From assembly GCA_003219395.1 (NCBI GenBank), contig QHOR01000008.1, positions 3,127 to 18,204 of the forward strand: a stretch of 15,078 nucleotides of DNA, in the 5' to 3' direction. Positions 6,674 to 13,409 of this stretch are shown in pieces; position 1 is the first letter of the stretch, and each line of letters starts with the position of its first letter. The stretch comes from Verrucomicrobiota bacterium (GTDB lineage: Bacteria > Verrucomicrobiota > Verrucomicrobiia > Chthoniobacterales > UBA10450). The position numbers were made by a program, and so were the translations under genes. The notes beneath the pieces were generated by a model. It made no database searches. It worked only from the letters and a program-made list of their open reading frames with translations, and was not told where the DNA came from.

Positions 6674-8254
6674 TCAATCGGGCCGGCCGGCTTCCGGGAC
6701 GCGAATGTAGCGGCGCAACGCGACCAAGCCGATGGGTGCCACCGACGCCGCCAGAGCAAAGATAAGCCACATTGTTGCTGGATGACGTGGACCGTGCTCT
6801 GGAACGAATGCCGCCAGCAAAAATCCTCCAGTTCCAACGAGCAGTTTTCCAATGAGAAACGGAATGTACGATAACGCGCCATACGACGCCTCCTGCCCTC
6901 TTGGGGCAATCGCAGCGGCATACTCATAGACCCGCGGTGAATAGAACGCTTCGCCGATTGAGAAAATCGATATGTACAGCGCGATCATCACGTAGTACGG
7001 GTGAATGCTTCCTTGTACTCCCAGATAACCGCGCCCAATCCATTGCCCAATGAACCCTTCCGCCCATCCAAGAAACCAGGAGGTCGGCAAGGCCATGACA
7101 AAAACAGATGCCGCGCAAATCGCTCCGCCTACGATCACCATTCTGTACGCTGAATATTTCTGCGTCAGAGCGCCAATGATTGGCACGAGAAGGATGATAA
7201 GAATGTAATTGATGTTCGAGAGGTGACCGATGGGAGCGCCGTTGCCCAACTCGCGGATACCGAATTTTGGAAACACGTAGTCCATTTGAAGGAAAATCAG
7301 CTTCAGAAATCCGATCAAGAGAAGAAAAGCGAGGAGACGATAAAAACCGGATTGTCCGAGCAGCCGCTTAAACAGCACAACAGTGTCAACCGCGCTGTCG
7401 TGAAGCGTTAGCCAGACACGGTTCAAGAATGCGCCTGTCGCATGCCTCAGTGGCTCGGCGTTGAATCGAACGCCTTCGTCTGTTGCTTCAGCCCCCCTGC
7501 GCAAAAAGTAAATTGTCGGAAAAAGCACGATTTCGAAGCCGAGGCTTACGAGAAAGAGCGTGCGATAAGTCGTTATGTGCAATCCGAAGAGATTCAGATA
7601 ACCATACTCGCCTAACGAGTGGCGCACGTAGTCGAAAATGCTTCCAGCAATCAGATAGCCGACGTTCATAACCATGTAGATCATCGAGAACGCGATGGAA
7701 CGTTGTCGCACCGTCGAATAGCGGCGCGTGGCGGCGATCAGCACAGGTGTGCCTAACGCCTCGCCGATCACTAGTGGGAACAATCCGCCGGCCAGTGCCA
7801 GCCATGGTACAGTCGTGAACACCATAACAGCGCGCGCGATTGCACAAATAGTGACCCCGACGAAGAAAGTTCGGCGAAGGCCAAGCGCGTCGGTAACCGA
7901 TCCGGCTAATAATGTGCACACGGTCATCGCCGGTGCCCAAACCCAACCGACCAACGCTCCTGCTCCTTGATCGCTGAACCCAAGGTCTGACGAAAGCCAC
8001 AGGATCAGAGTCTTATTCGTGATCGAGTAGGCCGAGATGATGAATAGTTTGATCACGAACGTGAGCCACAGCTCACGTTGCGCTCCCCTGAGCACAGTGA
8101 ATTTCGCGATAAACCCGCGCAGTCCCGCCGCCACAACCGGAGGGATCGACTCGTCTGGAAGAACTGCGTCTTTGACTACTTCGCCCACGCCGGTTGAACT
8201 TAAGCTGTCATTCCGAGCCAAGTCGAGAATGGAACGACTGGGAAGCCGCGACAT
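6674..8254 (-). CDS. Major facilitator superfamily transporter
   Basis: A 526-residue integral membrane protein with about twelve hydrophobic helices and a cytoplasmic N-terminal tail of about 60 residues. The loop after the second helix of the core carries the MFS motif-A pattern GSVTDALGLRR (118-128), which supports a proton- or solute-coupled secondary carrier. A long polar segment (ATDEGVRFNAEPLRH...) between the two six-helix halves is the usual central loop. The substrate cannot be read from the sequence. MFS peptide/proton symporters (POT) and sugar carriers are both possible, but no diagnostic POT signature was seen. The start is uncertain: ATG at 8254 was chosen, while TTG at 8293 adds 13 residues and follows a weak GGGA. 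The gene lies downstream of ftsY on the same strand across a gap of about 166 nt. Confidence 0.85.
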   Translation of the reverse strand: MSRLPSRSILDLARNDSLSSTGVGEVVKDAVLPDESIPPVVAAGLRGFIAKFTVLRGAQRELWLTFVIKLFIISAYSITNKTLILWLSSDLGFSDQGAGALVGWVWAPAMTVCTLLAGSVTDALGLRRTFFVGVTICAIARAVMVFTTVPWLALAGGLFPLVIGEALGTPVLIAATRRYSTVRQRSIAFSMIYMVMNVGYLIAGSIFDYVRHSLGEYGYLNLFGLHITTYRTLFLVSLGFEIVLFPTIYFLRRGAEATDEGVRFNAEPLRHATGAFLNRVWLTLHDSAVDTVVLFKRLLGQSGFYRLLAFLLLIGFLKLIFLQMDYVFPKFGIRELGNGAPIGHLSNINYILIILLVPIIGALTQKYSAYRMVIVGGAICAASVFVMALPTSWFLGWAEGFIGQWIGRGYLGVQGSIHPYYVMIALYISIFSIGEAFYSPRVYEYAAAIAPRGQEASYGALSYIPFLIGKLLVGTGGFLLAAFVPEHGPRHPATMWLIFALAASVAPIGLVALRRYIRVPEAGRPD

Positions 8255-8360
8255 TGACGGGAAGGCCGGAGGTTGAGCTAACGCAGTGAGCAAATCAAAT
8301 CCCGCGCTGCAACCTTTTAGCTGCTAACAGGATCATTCGACTTCGCGGGTTTATCCTAAG

Positions 8361-8390
8361 TGAGTCATGCCAGTCGGCACGGACGACTCA
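8361..8390. other. Imperfect hairpin between ftsY and the MFS gene
   Basis: TGAGTC (8361-8366) pairs with GACTCA (8385-8390), and inside it TGCC pairs with GGCA around the loop AGTC. The interior loop is asymmetric. No T-run follows on the minus strand, so it is not a typical intrinsic terminator for ftsY. It could still block 3' exonucleases or mark an end of the ftsY transcript. Confidence 0.3.
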
Positions 8391-8420
8391 AAAGGAACGA
8401 TGTTTCAGCGACATCAATAA

Positions 8421-9269
8421 TCACAACAGGTTGTCGATGTATGTGCGCCGGTCGAATGGCCCGAAATCTTCGAGCTGTTCGCCAGTGCCGACGAAACGCG
8501 TCGGAATTCCAAGTTCCTCCTGGATTGCGACGACGATGCCGCCTTTTCCGCTACCGTCGAGCTTGGTGACGATAACACCCGTCAATCCAACGGCCGCTTG
8601 AAATTCGCGTGCCTGGACGAGCGCGTTACCGCCAGTCGTCGCATCGACCACCAGCAGCGTTTCATGCGGCGCATCCGAATCATGTTTGGAAAGCGTGCGT
8701 TTCACCTTTTCAAGCTCGGCCATCAGATTCTTTTTCGTGTGCAGTCGGCCTGCCGTATCGCAAAGCAGAAAATCAGCCTGGCGTTTTGCGGCTGCCTGAT
8801 ACGCTTCATAACAAAGCGCCGCTGGGTCCGCATTGTATTGCCCCTTGATCATTTCGACGCCCAGCCTCGATGCCCAAATGCCTAGCTGCTCGATCGCCGC
8901 TGCGCGAAAAGTATCTGCTGCGGCCAGCAAGACAGTGTGCCGGTCTTTCTGTAGATAACGAGCCAGCTTCGCCGTCGATGTGGTCTTGCCAGTGCCGTTG
9001 ACACCCAGGAGCAGGATCACATTTGGTTTGCCGATCAGGGGACGGATGGCAGCGGGGTTTGCAGGCAGAACCCGTGAAATTTCCTGGCGCACAATTTTCA
9101 CAACGTCATTTATTCCCATTAACGACCAGGCCTCCCGTTCCTGGAGTGTTTTGATTATACGGGTAGTCATTGGCACGCCCAGGTCTGCGCGGATCAGCGA
9201 CTCCTCGAGCTCGTCCCAGTCGATCGGTTTACCGGCAAAATGTTGAGCGAGCGATTGAAGAAATTTCAT
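8421..9269 (-). CDS. ftsY: Signal recognition particle receptor FtsY
   Basis: FtsY is the SRP-type GTPase that docks ribosome-nascent-chain-SRP complexes at the inner membrane for co-translational insertion. The 282-residue protein is almost only the NG domain. The N-domain helices (1-75) are followed by the P-loop GVNGTGKTT (89-97), DTFRAAA (119-125), DTAGRLH (171-177), TKLDGSGKGG (235-244) and the closing GTGEQLEDFGPFD. The long acidic A domain of E. coli FtsY is absent, which is common outside gammaproteobacteria. Membrane contact probably depends on the short amphipathic start MKFLQSLAQHF. The gene lies 189 nt downstream of nusB on the same strand, separated by a repeat-rich gap. The ATG at 9269 is a good family-length start, although its ribosome-binding site is weak. 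Confidence 0.95.
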   Translation of the reverse strand: MKFLQSLAQHFAGKPIDWDELEESLIRADLGVPMTTRIIKTLQEREAWSLMGINDVVKIVRQEISRVLPANPAAIRPLIGKPNVILLLGVNGTGKTTSTAKLARYLQKDRHTVLLAAADTFRAAAIEQLGIWASRLGVEMIKGQYNADPAALCYEAYQAAAKRQADFLLCDTAGRLHTKKNLMAELEKVKRTLSKHDSDAPHETLLVVDATTGGNALVQAREFQAAVGLTGVIVTKLDGSGKGGIVVAIQEELGIPTRFVGTGEQLEDFGPFDRRTYIDNLL

Positions 9270-9270
9270 A

Positions 9271-9318
9271 GCGAAGCGGAAGCGTTGAAGCGTTAAACCG
9301 TTGAAGGGTTGAAGCGGA
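9271..9318. repeat. Octamer tandem repeat, GAAGCGTT type
   Basis: Successive 8-nt units from 9279 read GAAGCGTT, GAAGCGTT, AAACCGTT, GAAGGGTT and GAAGCGGA, with a degenerate unit before them. The array starts at the ftsY start codon, so it forms the ftsY 5' leader. An inverted copy of two units lies at 9437-9452. Confidence 0.75.
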
Positions 9319-9330
9319 TTGCGTCCATCC

Positions 9331-9420
9331 TGTCATGTTTAACGAAGCGAAACATCTCAGATTATGATTTCAGCGCGGCCGATAGAAACAATCAGAGATT
9401 CTTCGCTCAATCGGAATAAC
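9331..9420. repeat. Imperfect inverted repeat between nusB and ftsY
   Basis: The left arm, about 9332-9358, contains CGAAGCGAAACATCTC. The right arm, about 9393-9420, contains GAGATTCTTCGCTC and pairs with it imperfectly around a loop of about 35 nt. The arms resemble those of the element at 222-315, so the two are probably diverged copies of one intergenic family. Confidence 0.6.
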
Positions 9421-9436
9421 AACGCCGCGTGAAGCT

Positions 9437-9452
9437 TTCGCTTCAACGCTTA
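9437..9452. repeat. Inverted octamer copy closing the nusB-ftsY element
   Basis: TTCGCTTC and AACGCTTA are two octamer units in the opposite orientation to those at 9271-9318. CGCTTCAACGCTT (9439-9451) is the exact reverse complement of AAGCGTTGAAGCG (9280-9292), giving a 13-bp perfect terminal inverted repeat around the inner palindrome. Confidence 0.65.
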
Positions 9453-9458
9453 AGCAAA

Positions 9459-9899
9459 TCACGAATCTCGTTTAGTCGCTGGTTCACGTGCGGGCCGGTC
9501 CAAATCTTTTCGTACCCGATCAAGAATACCGTTCACAAAACGCCCTGATTCGCCGCCACCAAAAGTTTTTGCCAACTCAATCGCTTCGTTAATGGAGACA
9601 ACCGGCGGTATGTCGTTGCGGTAAAGCATCTCGTAAATCGCCAGGCGCAGGACGTTGCGGTCAACAGCCGAGATCCGTCGAAATTCATAATTCTCGCAGT
9701 AGCGGCAAATCCGTTCGTCAATTTCCGGCAGATGCTCGACCATTCCCTCGATAAGCGGTTGCGCAAACTCCCGAACCCTTCCTGTGGCGGGACAGAATTC
9801 CCAGAAGTCGTCGATCTTTTTCGGTCCTTCACCGCGCTGAAGGTCGCGCCAGAAATGATACTGAATCGCCGCTTCGCGTGCTCGCCGTCTTTTACCCAT
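9459..9899 (-). CDS. nusB: Transcription antitermination protein NusB
   Basis: NusB binds boxA RNA with NusE (ribosomal protein S10) and promotes processive transcription of rRNA operons. The 146-residue all-helical protein has the family's usual length. It shows the basic RNA-binding start MGKRRRAREAAIQ, the core SAVDRNVLRLAIYEMLY (78-94), PPVVSINEAIELAKTFGG (98-115) and the closing RFVNGILDRVRKDL. The last ~13 residues are a short charged tail. It starts only 3 nt after the ribH stop codon, so the two are almost certainly co-transcribed, an arrangement known from many bacteria. The ATG at 9899 fits the conserved N-terminus. Confidence 0.95.
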   Translation of the reverse strand: MGKRRRAREAAIQYHFWRDLQRGEGPKKIDDFWEFCPATGRVREFAQPLIEGMVEHLPEIDERICRYCENYEFRRISAVDRNVLRLAIYEMLYRNDIPPVVSINEAIELAKTFGGGESGRFVNGILDRVRKDLDRPAREPATKRDS

Positions 9900-9902
9900 A
9901 AA

Positions 9903-10379
9903 TTACTTCCCGCGAAGTTGCGACATCACCCTGGCGATTTCCACGGCGGCGCGCGCGGCCTCGGTGCCGCGATTAATTTTATTTCCGAGGCAGCGCTCAT
10001 GCGCCTGACGTTCGGTGTCGAAGCTGAGCACTACGTTGATCACTGGCACGCCATGATCGAGCGCAATTCGCTGAAGCGCATCTGTGACGGAACGGCTTAG
10101 ATTTTTTGCGTGGCTTGTTTCCCCGCGCAGGATCACGCCGCACGCAATGATCGCGCCGGCTTCGTTTTTCCTCGCTAACTCGCGGACGACCACAGGGATT
10201 TCGAACGCGCCGGGCACGCGGTGAATCGAGATTGCCGCGACGGGTGCGAGCTTGCGCAACTCTTCGGCAGCATGATCAACGAGACCCTGCACATATTGTG
10301 GATTGAATTGGCTGGCCACGATTTGGAACGTGCGTTTGCCCTTTTGAACTCGCAGACGGCGCGTCGCGTTGGTCGACAT
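9903..10379 (-). CDS. ribH: 6,7-dimethyl-8-ribityllumazine synthase
   Basis: RibH condenses 5-amino-6-ribitylamino-uracil with 3,4-dihydroxy-2-butanone 4-phosphate to make lumazine, the direct riboflavin precursor. The 158-residue protein shows SQFNP (23-27) for substrate binding, VPGAFEIP (55-62) and GVILRGETSH (81-90) with catalytic His90. It ends with the phosphate-site region GNKINRGTEAA. The butanone phosphate would come from the RibB half of the RibBA encoded 132 nt upstream. Family members form hollow pentameric or icosahedral assemblies in the cytoplasm. The N-terminal dozen residues are basic and poorly conserved. RibC/RibE and RibD were not found in the window. Confidence 0.95.
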   Translation of the reverse strand: MSTNATRRLRVQKGKRTFQIVASQFNPQYVQGLVDHAAEELRKLAPVAAISIHRVPGAFEIPVVVRELARKNEAGAIIACGVILRGETSHAKNLSRSVTDALQRIALDHGVPVINVVLSFDTERQAHERCLGNKINRGTEAARAAVEIARVMSQLRGK

Positions 10380-10383
10380 CTAA

Positions 10384-10514
10384 GAATGACCAATGACCAA
10401 TGAGGAATGACGAATTAATGACAAAGCACGAATAACGGATGGTTCGTGGCGCGGCTTTTTGTCATTCGTCATCTGTGATTCCTTCGCCATTCGAGATTCA
10501 GACTTCATCATTCA
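10384..10514. repeat. Heptad-repeat hairpin between ribBA and ribH
   Basis: The left arm (10384-10412) repeats a 7-nt unit of the type GAATGAC/CAATGAC. The right arm (10461-10514) repeats the complementary type GTCATTC with increasing divergence and just enters the 3' end of ribBA. The inner parts, GACAAAGC (10410-10417) and GGCTTTTTGTC (10453-10463), pair with a 2-nt difference around a loop rich in CG. The whole lies within the presumed ribBA-ribH transcript and would fold into a long stem. Confidence 0.7.
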
Positions 10515-11744
10515 CAATAGATGTCCGAGCTTCGTCTTTTTGGTCTCGAGATATTTCGCGTTATGCGGATTGGGTTCACTGCGTATCGGCACCTGCTCCA
10601 CCATCTCCAGGCCGTACCCTTCCAGTCCAACGACCTTCCTCGGGTTGTTAGTTAGAAAACGGAACTGACGCACCCCGAGGTCGAAAAGAATCTGCGCACC
10701 CAGACCGTAATCTCGCAAATCACTGGGATACCCAAGCCTGGCGTTTGCCTCGACTGTGTCGAGTCCTTCCTCCTGCAATTTGTAAGCGTGAATTTTTGCC
10801 GCCAGCCCGATGCCGCGTCCTTCCTGGCGCATGTAAACCAGAACACCGCTGCCTTCTTCCTGAATTTGCCGGAGCGCGGCGTGCAATTGATTTCCGCAGT
10901 CGCACCGGCGTGAACTGAAGACGTCGCCAGTGAGACATTGGCTATGGACACGCACAAGCGTCGGCTTGTTTTTGTCGATCTGCCCTTTGACCAGCGCAAG
11001 GTGATGCTGACCATCGAGTGTCGAGCGGTACAGATGTAAATCGAACTCGCCATAGTCAGTCGGCATTTTTACGATTTGCTCCAACTCTATGAGTTTTTCG
11101 CGAAGGCGCCGGTGTGCGATCAAACTTTGAATCGTGCAAATGCGCAGGCCATGTCTCTTGCGGAATTCCATCAACTCTGGCAATCGCGCCATGGTGCCGT
11201 CATCGTGCAAGATTTCACAGAGCACGCCTGCCGGTTGTAGACCTGCCATTCCAGCCAGATCGACAGCAGCCTCGGTGTGGCCTGCGCGTCGCAACACGCC
11301 GCCATCCTTCGCCCGTAACGGAAAGACGTGCCCTGGCTGGTTAAGGTCTTCGGGAGACGATTTCGGATTCGCGATTGCCAGAATAGTAGTGGCCCGATCG
11401 TAAGCGCTGATCCCCGTCGTCACACCTCGCGCGGCGTCCACCGAAACGGTGAAATCTGTCTTATGTTTTTCGCGGTTCCGTACAACCATGCGCTGCAAGC
11501 CGAGTTGCTCCGCGCGCTCATTGGAAATAGGTGCGCAAATCAGTCCGCGGCCGTGCGTAGCCATGAAGTTAATCGCTTCAGGAGTGACTTTTTCGGCGGC
11601 CATCACCAGATCGCCTTCATTCTCGCGGTCGGCATCGTCCGTCACAATCACGATGCGCCCCTTGGCGATATCGCTTACCACATCATCAATAGCATCAAAT
11701 TGAAATGTCTGTTCCGTGTTGGCGATCATGGGATCAAATACCAT
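10512..11744 (-). CDS. ribBA: Bifunctional DHBP synthase / GTP cyclohydrolase II RibBA
   Basis: This bifunctional enzyme supplies both precursors of the riboflavin pathway. Counted from this start (410 residues), the N-terminal DHBP synthase half (~12-205) shows DRENEGD (39-45), HGRGLIC (64-70), AYDRATTI and the RAGHTEAAVDL block. It converts ribulose 5-phosphate to 3,4-dihydroxy-2-butanone 4-phosphate. The C-terminal GTP cyclohydrolase II half (~210-405) shows the zinc cysteines Cys270, Cys281 and Cys283 with the standard spacing. RQEGRGIGL, YGLGAQIL and LTNNPRKV complete the GTP site. Both active sites look intact. The ATG at 11744 was chosen because GGGGA lies four nucleotides before it. 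A TTG at 11768 and an ATG at 11729 are alternatives. It leads the ribBA-ribH-nusB group, and no FMN riboswitch was recognised upstream. Confidence 0.95.
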   Translation of the reverse strand: MVFDPMIANTEQTFQFDAIDDVVSDIAKGRIVIVTDDADRENEGDLVMAAEKVTPEAINFMATHGRGLICAPISNERAEQLGLQRMVVRNREKHKTDFTVSVDAARGVTTGISAYDRATTILAIANPKSSPEDLNQPGHVFPLRAKDGGVLRRAGHTEAAVDLAGMAGLQPAGVLCEILHDDGTMARLPELMEFRKRHGLRICTIQSLIAHRRLREKLIELEQIVKMPTDYGEFDLHLYRSTLDGQHHLALVKGQIDKNKPTLVRVHSQCLTGDVFSSRRCDCGNQLHAALRQIQEEGSGVLVYMRQEGRGIGLAAKIHAYKLQEEGLDTVEANARLGYPSDLRDYGLGAQILFDLGVRQFRFLTNNPRKVVGLEGYGLEMVEQVPIRSEPNPHNAKYLETKKTKLGHLL

Positions 11745-11855
11745 TACGTCCCCAGCCCTTCTCAGCAACTCTTACTCTCTTAGTGATGGTAGTTGAGGGC
11801 GTAAAGCATTGGACCGTGGGAGCGTACAACTCGTACGAAGGGGGTCGAATTCCGT

Positions 11856-11887
11856 ACCGCTTAAAAGTTTCAACGCTTAACCGGACT
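11856..11887. repeat. Octamer repeat upstream of ribBA
   Basis: Units of 8 nt read ACCGCTTA, AAAGTTTC, AACGCTTA and ACCGGACT, in the same register and of the same type as the octamers at 9437-9452. The array lies between ribBA and the stop codon of the frameshifted hypothetical gene, so it is in the ribBA leader or promoter region. Confidence 0.5.
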
Positions 11888-12677
11888 CATTTCGCACTAC
11901 TCGCCACAATTGCCTGCGGCCGATACATGTCATGATTGCTGCCTTGAAACTCGGCTTTTAAATTTACTTTGAACTGCGCGAGATCCACCAGGTCCCAGCG
12001 TGTAAACCTCCATGAACCGTTTTTCTCCCGTGGCTCGTGTTCGAACCCAACGATTAAGTGCACAGCATCGTCGTGCACCTTGTTCGTGTCGATCTTTGGC
12101 TCGAAATAAAAGGCCCGGAAACTGCTGTCGCGACTTCCGGAAAGATAGAGCTTCGGATCGAGATAAAATACGCGTTTGCTAGCCAGATCGGCAATGCGCA
12201 GATACGCGGGAAATCGCAATATAATCCGGGCATTGCATTCAGCAGTTGGCGCAGGCTGTCTTCGAAGTGACTACTGATTTCATTGATGCGGGCAACGTTT
12301 TGAATCGCACTATCAGACCGGTTGAATCGCTTGAGCGTCTCATTGCACGCGGCGCTGATCTGCTTGATCACGTGCTGATCGGTTTCATCGCCGGGATTCA
12401 CCGGCAAAACGCGCTTGCCGGTCGTGTCGAAAATCACTTCAGCAAATGGAATCCCGCGCAACTGTCGATGTTCGTCGAGCAACCAGCGTACTAATTGACC
12501 AAGCGGGGCGTCGGCTTGAGCTGTAGCCAGTGCCGGTGATTCCGGCAGATCAGCTGAAACGAGAAACGCAATAATAACACACAGGGCGAATACCCGAAGC
12601 ATTCGCCGATTCAAAATCCGCATTCGCAAATGGACAAGACGAAACCAACGAGCATTCTTTGATCGCGCTTTTGACAT
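11887..12677 (-). pseudogene. Exported hypothetical protein split by an apparent 1-nt frameshift
   Basis: Two overlapping frames make sense only together. The first frame starts at an ATG at 12677. It has a basic N-terminus, a hydrophobic helix (~29-42) and a plausible cleavage region near ESPALATA, then a soluble helical part to about position 12219. From there the second frame continues without a new plausible start: FPAYLRIADLASKRVFYLDPK, then YFEPK, then a coherent C-terminus ending at 11887. Restoring one T near 12217-12220 would give LYLRFPAYLRIADL and a protein of about 263 residues. The D-P-K and E-P-K motifs, 20-25 residues apart in strand-like contexts, vaguely recall PD-(D/E)xK nuclease folds, but this is speculative. 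I do not recognise the family. A sequencing error or a true inactivating deletion would look the same. Confidence 0.6.
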
Positions 12678-12689
12678 CCTGATTCCATC

Positions 12690-12913
12690 GTGACTACTGT
12701 GACTACACGACCGCGACTCTCCGGGAAGCCAAAGCTAAACTCTCCGAGATGGTGAAACGTGCCAGTCGCGGGGAGGAGGTCGTGATCACCGTGTATGGGA
12801 AGGAAACAGCCAAGCTTGTTAGCGTGCCCAAGCGCCGCAAGCGATCGGACAAGAAAAAATGGCTTAAAGAACTCGACAGGCTGCGCCGAGAATTGAACCG
12901 GTCGATACGGTAA
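12690..12913 (+). pseudogene. Phd/VapB-like antitoxin lacking an in-frame start
   Basis: The frame ending at 12913 encodes TLREAKAKLSEMVKRASRGE, then EVVITVYGKETAKLVSV and a Lys/Arg-rich tail. This is the typical Phd/YefM-VapB antitoxin pattern, in which the N-terminal half dimerises and binds operator DNA and the tail covers the toxin. Upstream this frame is open to a stop at 12680-12682 but has no ATG, GTG or TTG. The family-like start VTTVTTR begins at the GTG at 12690 in another frame, so one base appears to be missing near 12710. The only in-frame ATG (12749) would give 54 residues without the DNA-binding part. It lies 49 nt before the vapC gene, as expected for a toxin-antitoxin pair. 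Confidence 0.65.
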
Positions 12914-12962
12914 AAGTGCTCAGGAAATACAGGACGAAGGTCGCGCAGATCGCTTCTAGCTA

Positions 12963-13403
12963 ATGGCATTCTGGGATACGTCTGCCTTAGTGAAGCTTTA
13001 TGTGCGTGAGCGTGACTCTGACTATTTCCGGGAATTGATGCGGGCTTCTGCTGACACCGCGGTTATTTCACAACTTAGTGTTGCGGAAATGCATCGTGCT
13101 TTGTGGGCCAAAGAGGTCGCGCGTGCAATTCCCGAACACCGGGCCGGGACGACTTATCAACGATTTCGAAGCAACCTCGAACGCGCAAACTTCGAAGTTG
13201 TCCCATTCGGCCCCGACGTTGAGCGTGAGTTCGATCGGATTATCCGAATTTGTCACCGAGCGAAGGCTGTCGTCGCGATTCACACATTTGATTGCTTGCT
13301 CCTGGCCTCGGCGCTAGTAGCCAGAACGCCGGAGCTAATAAGCACCGATTCACGGATGCGTAATGCTGCGTCGGTATTGGGACTGGCCGTTCTACCCGAA
13401 TAA
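12963..13403 (+). CDS. vapC: PIN-domain ribonuclease toxin, VapC family
   Basis: VapC toxins are Mg-dependent PIN-domain ribonucleases that cut tRNA or rRNA and stop translation when not held by their antitoxin. This 146-residue protein has the full acidic tetrad in the expected places. These are Asp5 in FWDTSALVKLYV, Glu42 in SVAEMHRAL, Asp110 in FDCLLLASAL and Asp129 in STDSRMRNAA. The length fits the family and nothing suggests loss of activity. The partner antitoxin directly upstream looks frameshifted or start-less, which is odd for an intact toxin. The ATG at 12963 lacks a clear ribosome-binding site, so translation may be coupled to the antitoxin. The next gene starts 6 nt after its stop. 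Confidence 0.9.
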   Translation: MAFWDTSALVKLYVRERDSDYFRELMRASADTAVISQLSVAEMHRALWAKEVARAIPEHRAGTTYQRFRSNLERANFEVVPFGPDVEREFDRIIRICHRAKAVVAIHTFDCLLLASALVARTPELISTDSRMRNAASVLGLAVLPE

Positions 13404-13409
13404 ATCTCC

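Noticed and set aside
7488..8000. A 170-codon minus-strand frame inside the MFS gene
   Set aside because: It is a shifted-frame shadow of the transporter, with no hydrophobic segments or motifs of its own.
9271..9452. Repeats considered as a CRISPR array
   Set aside because: Units are 8 nt with no spacers, the longer repeats are inverted rather than direct, and no cas gene is present.
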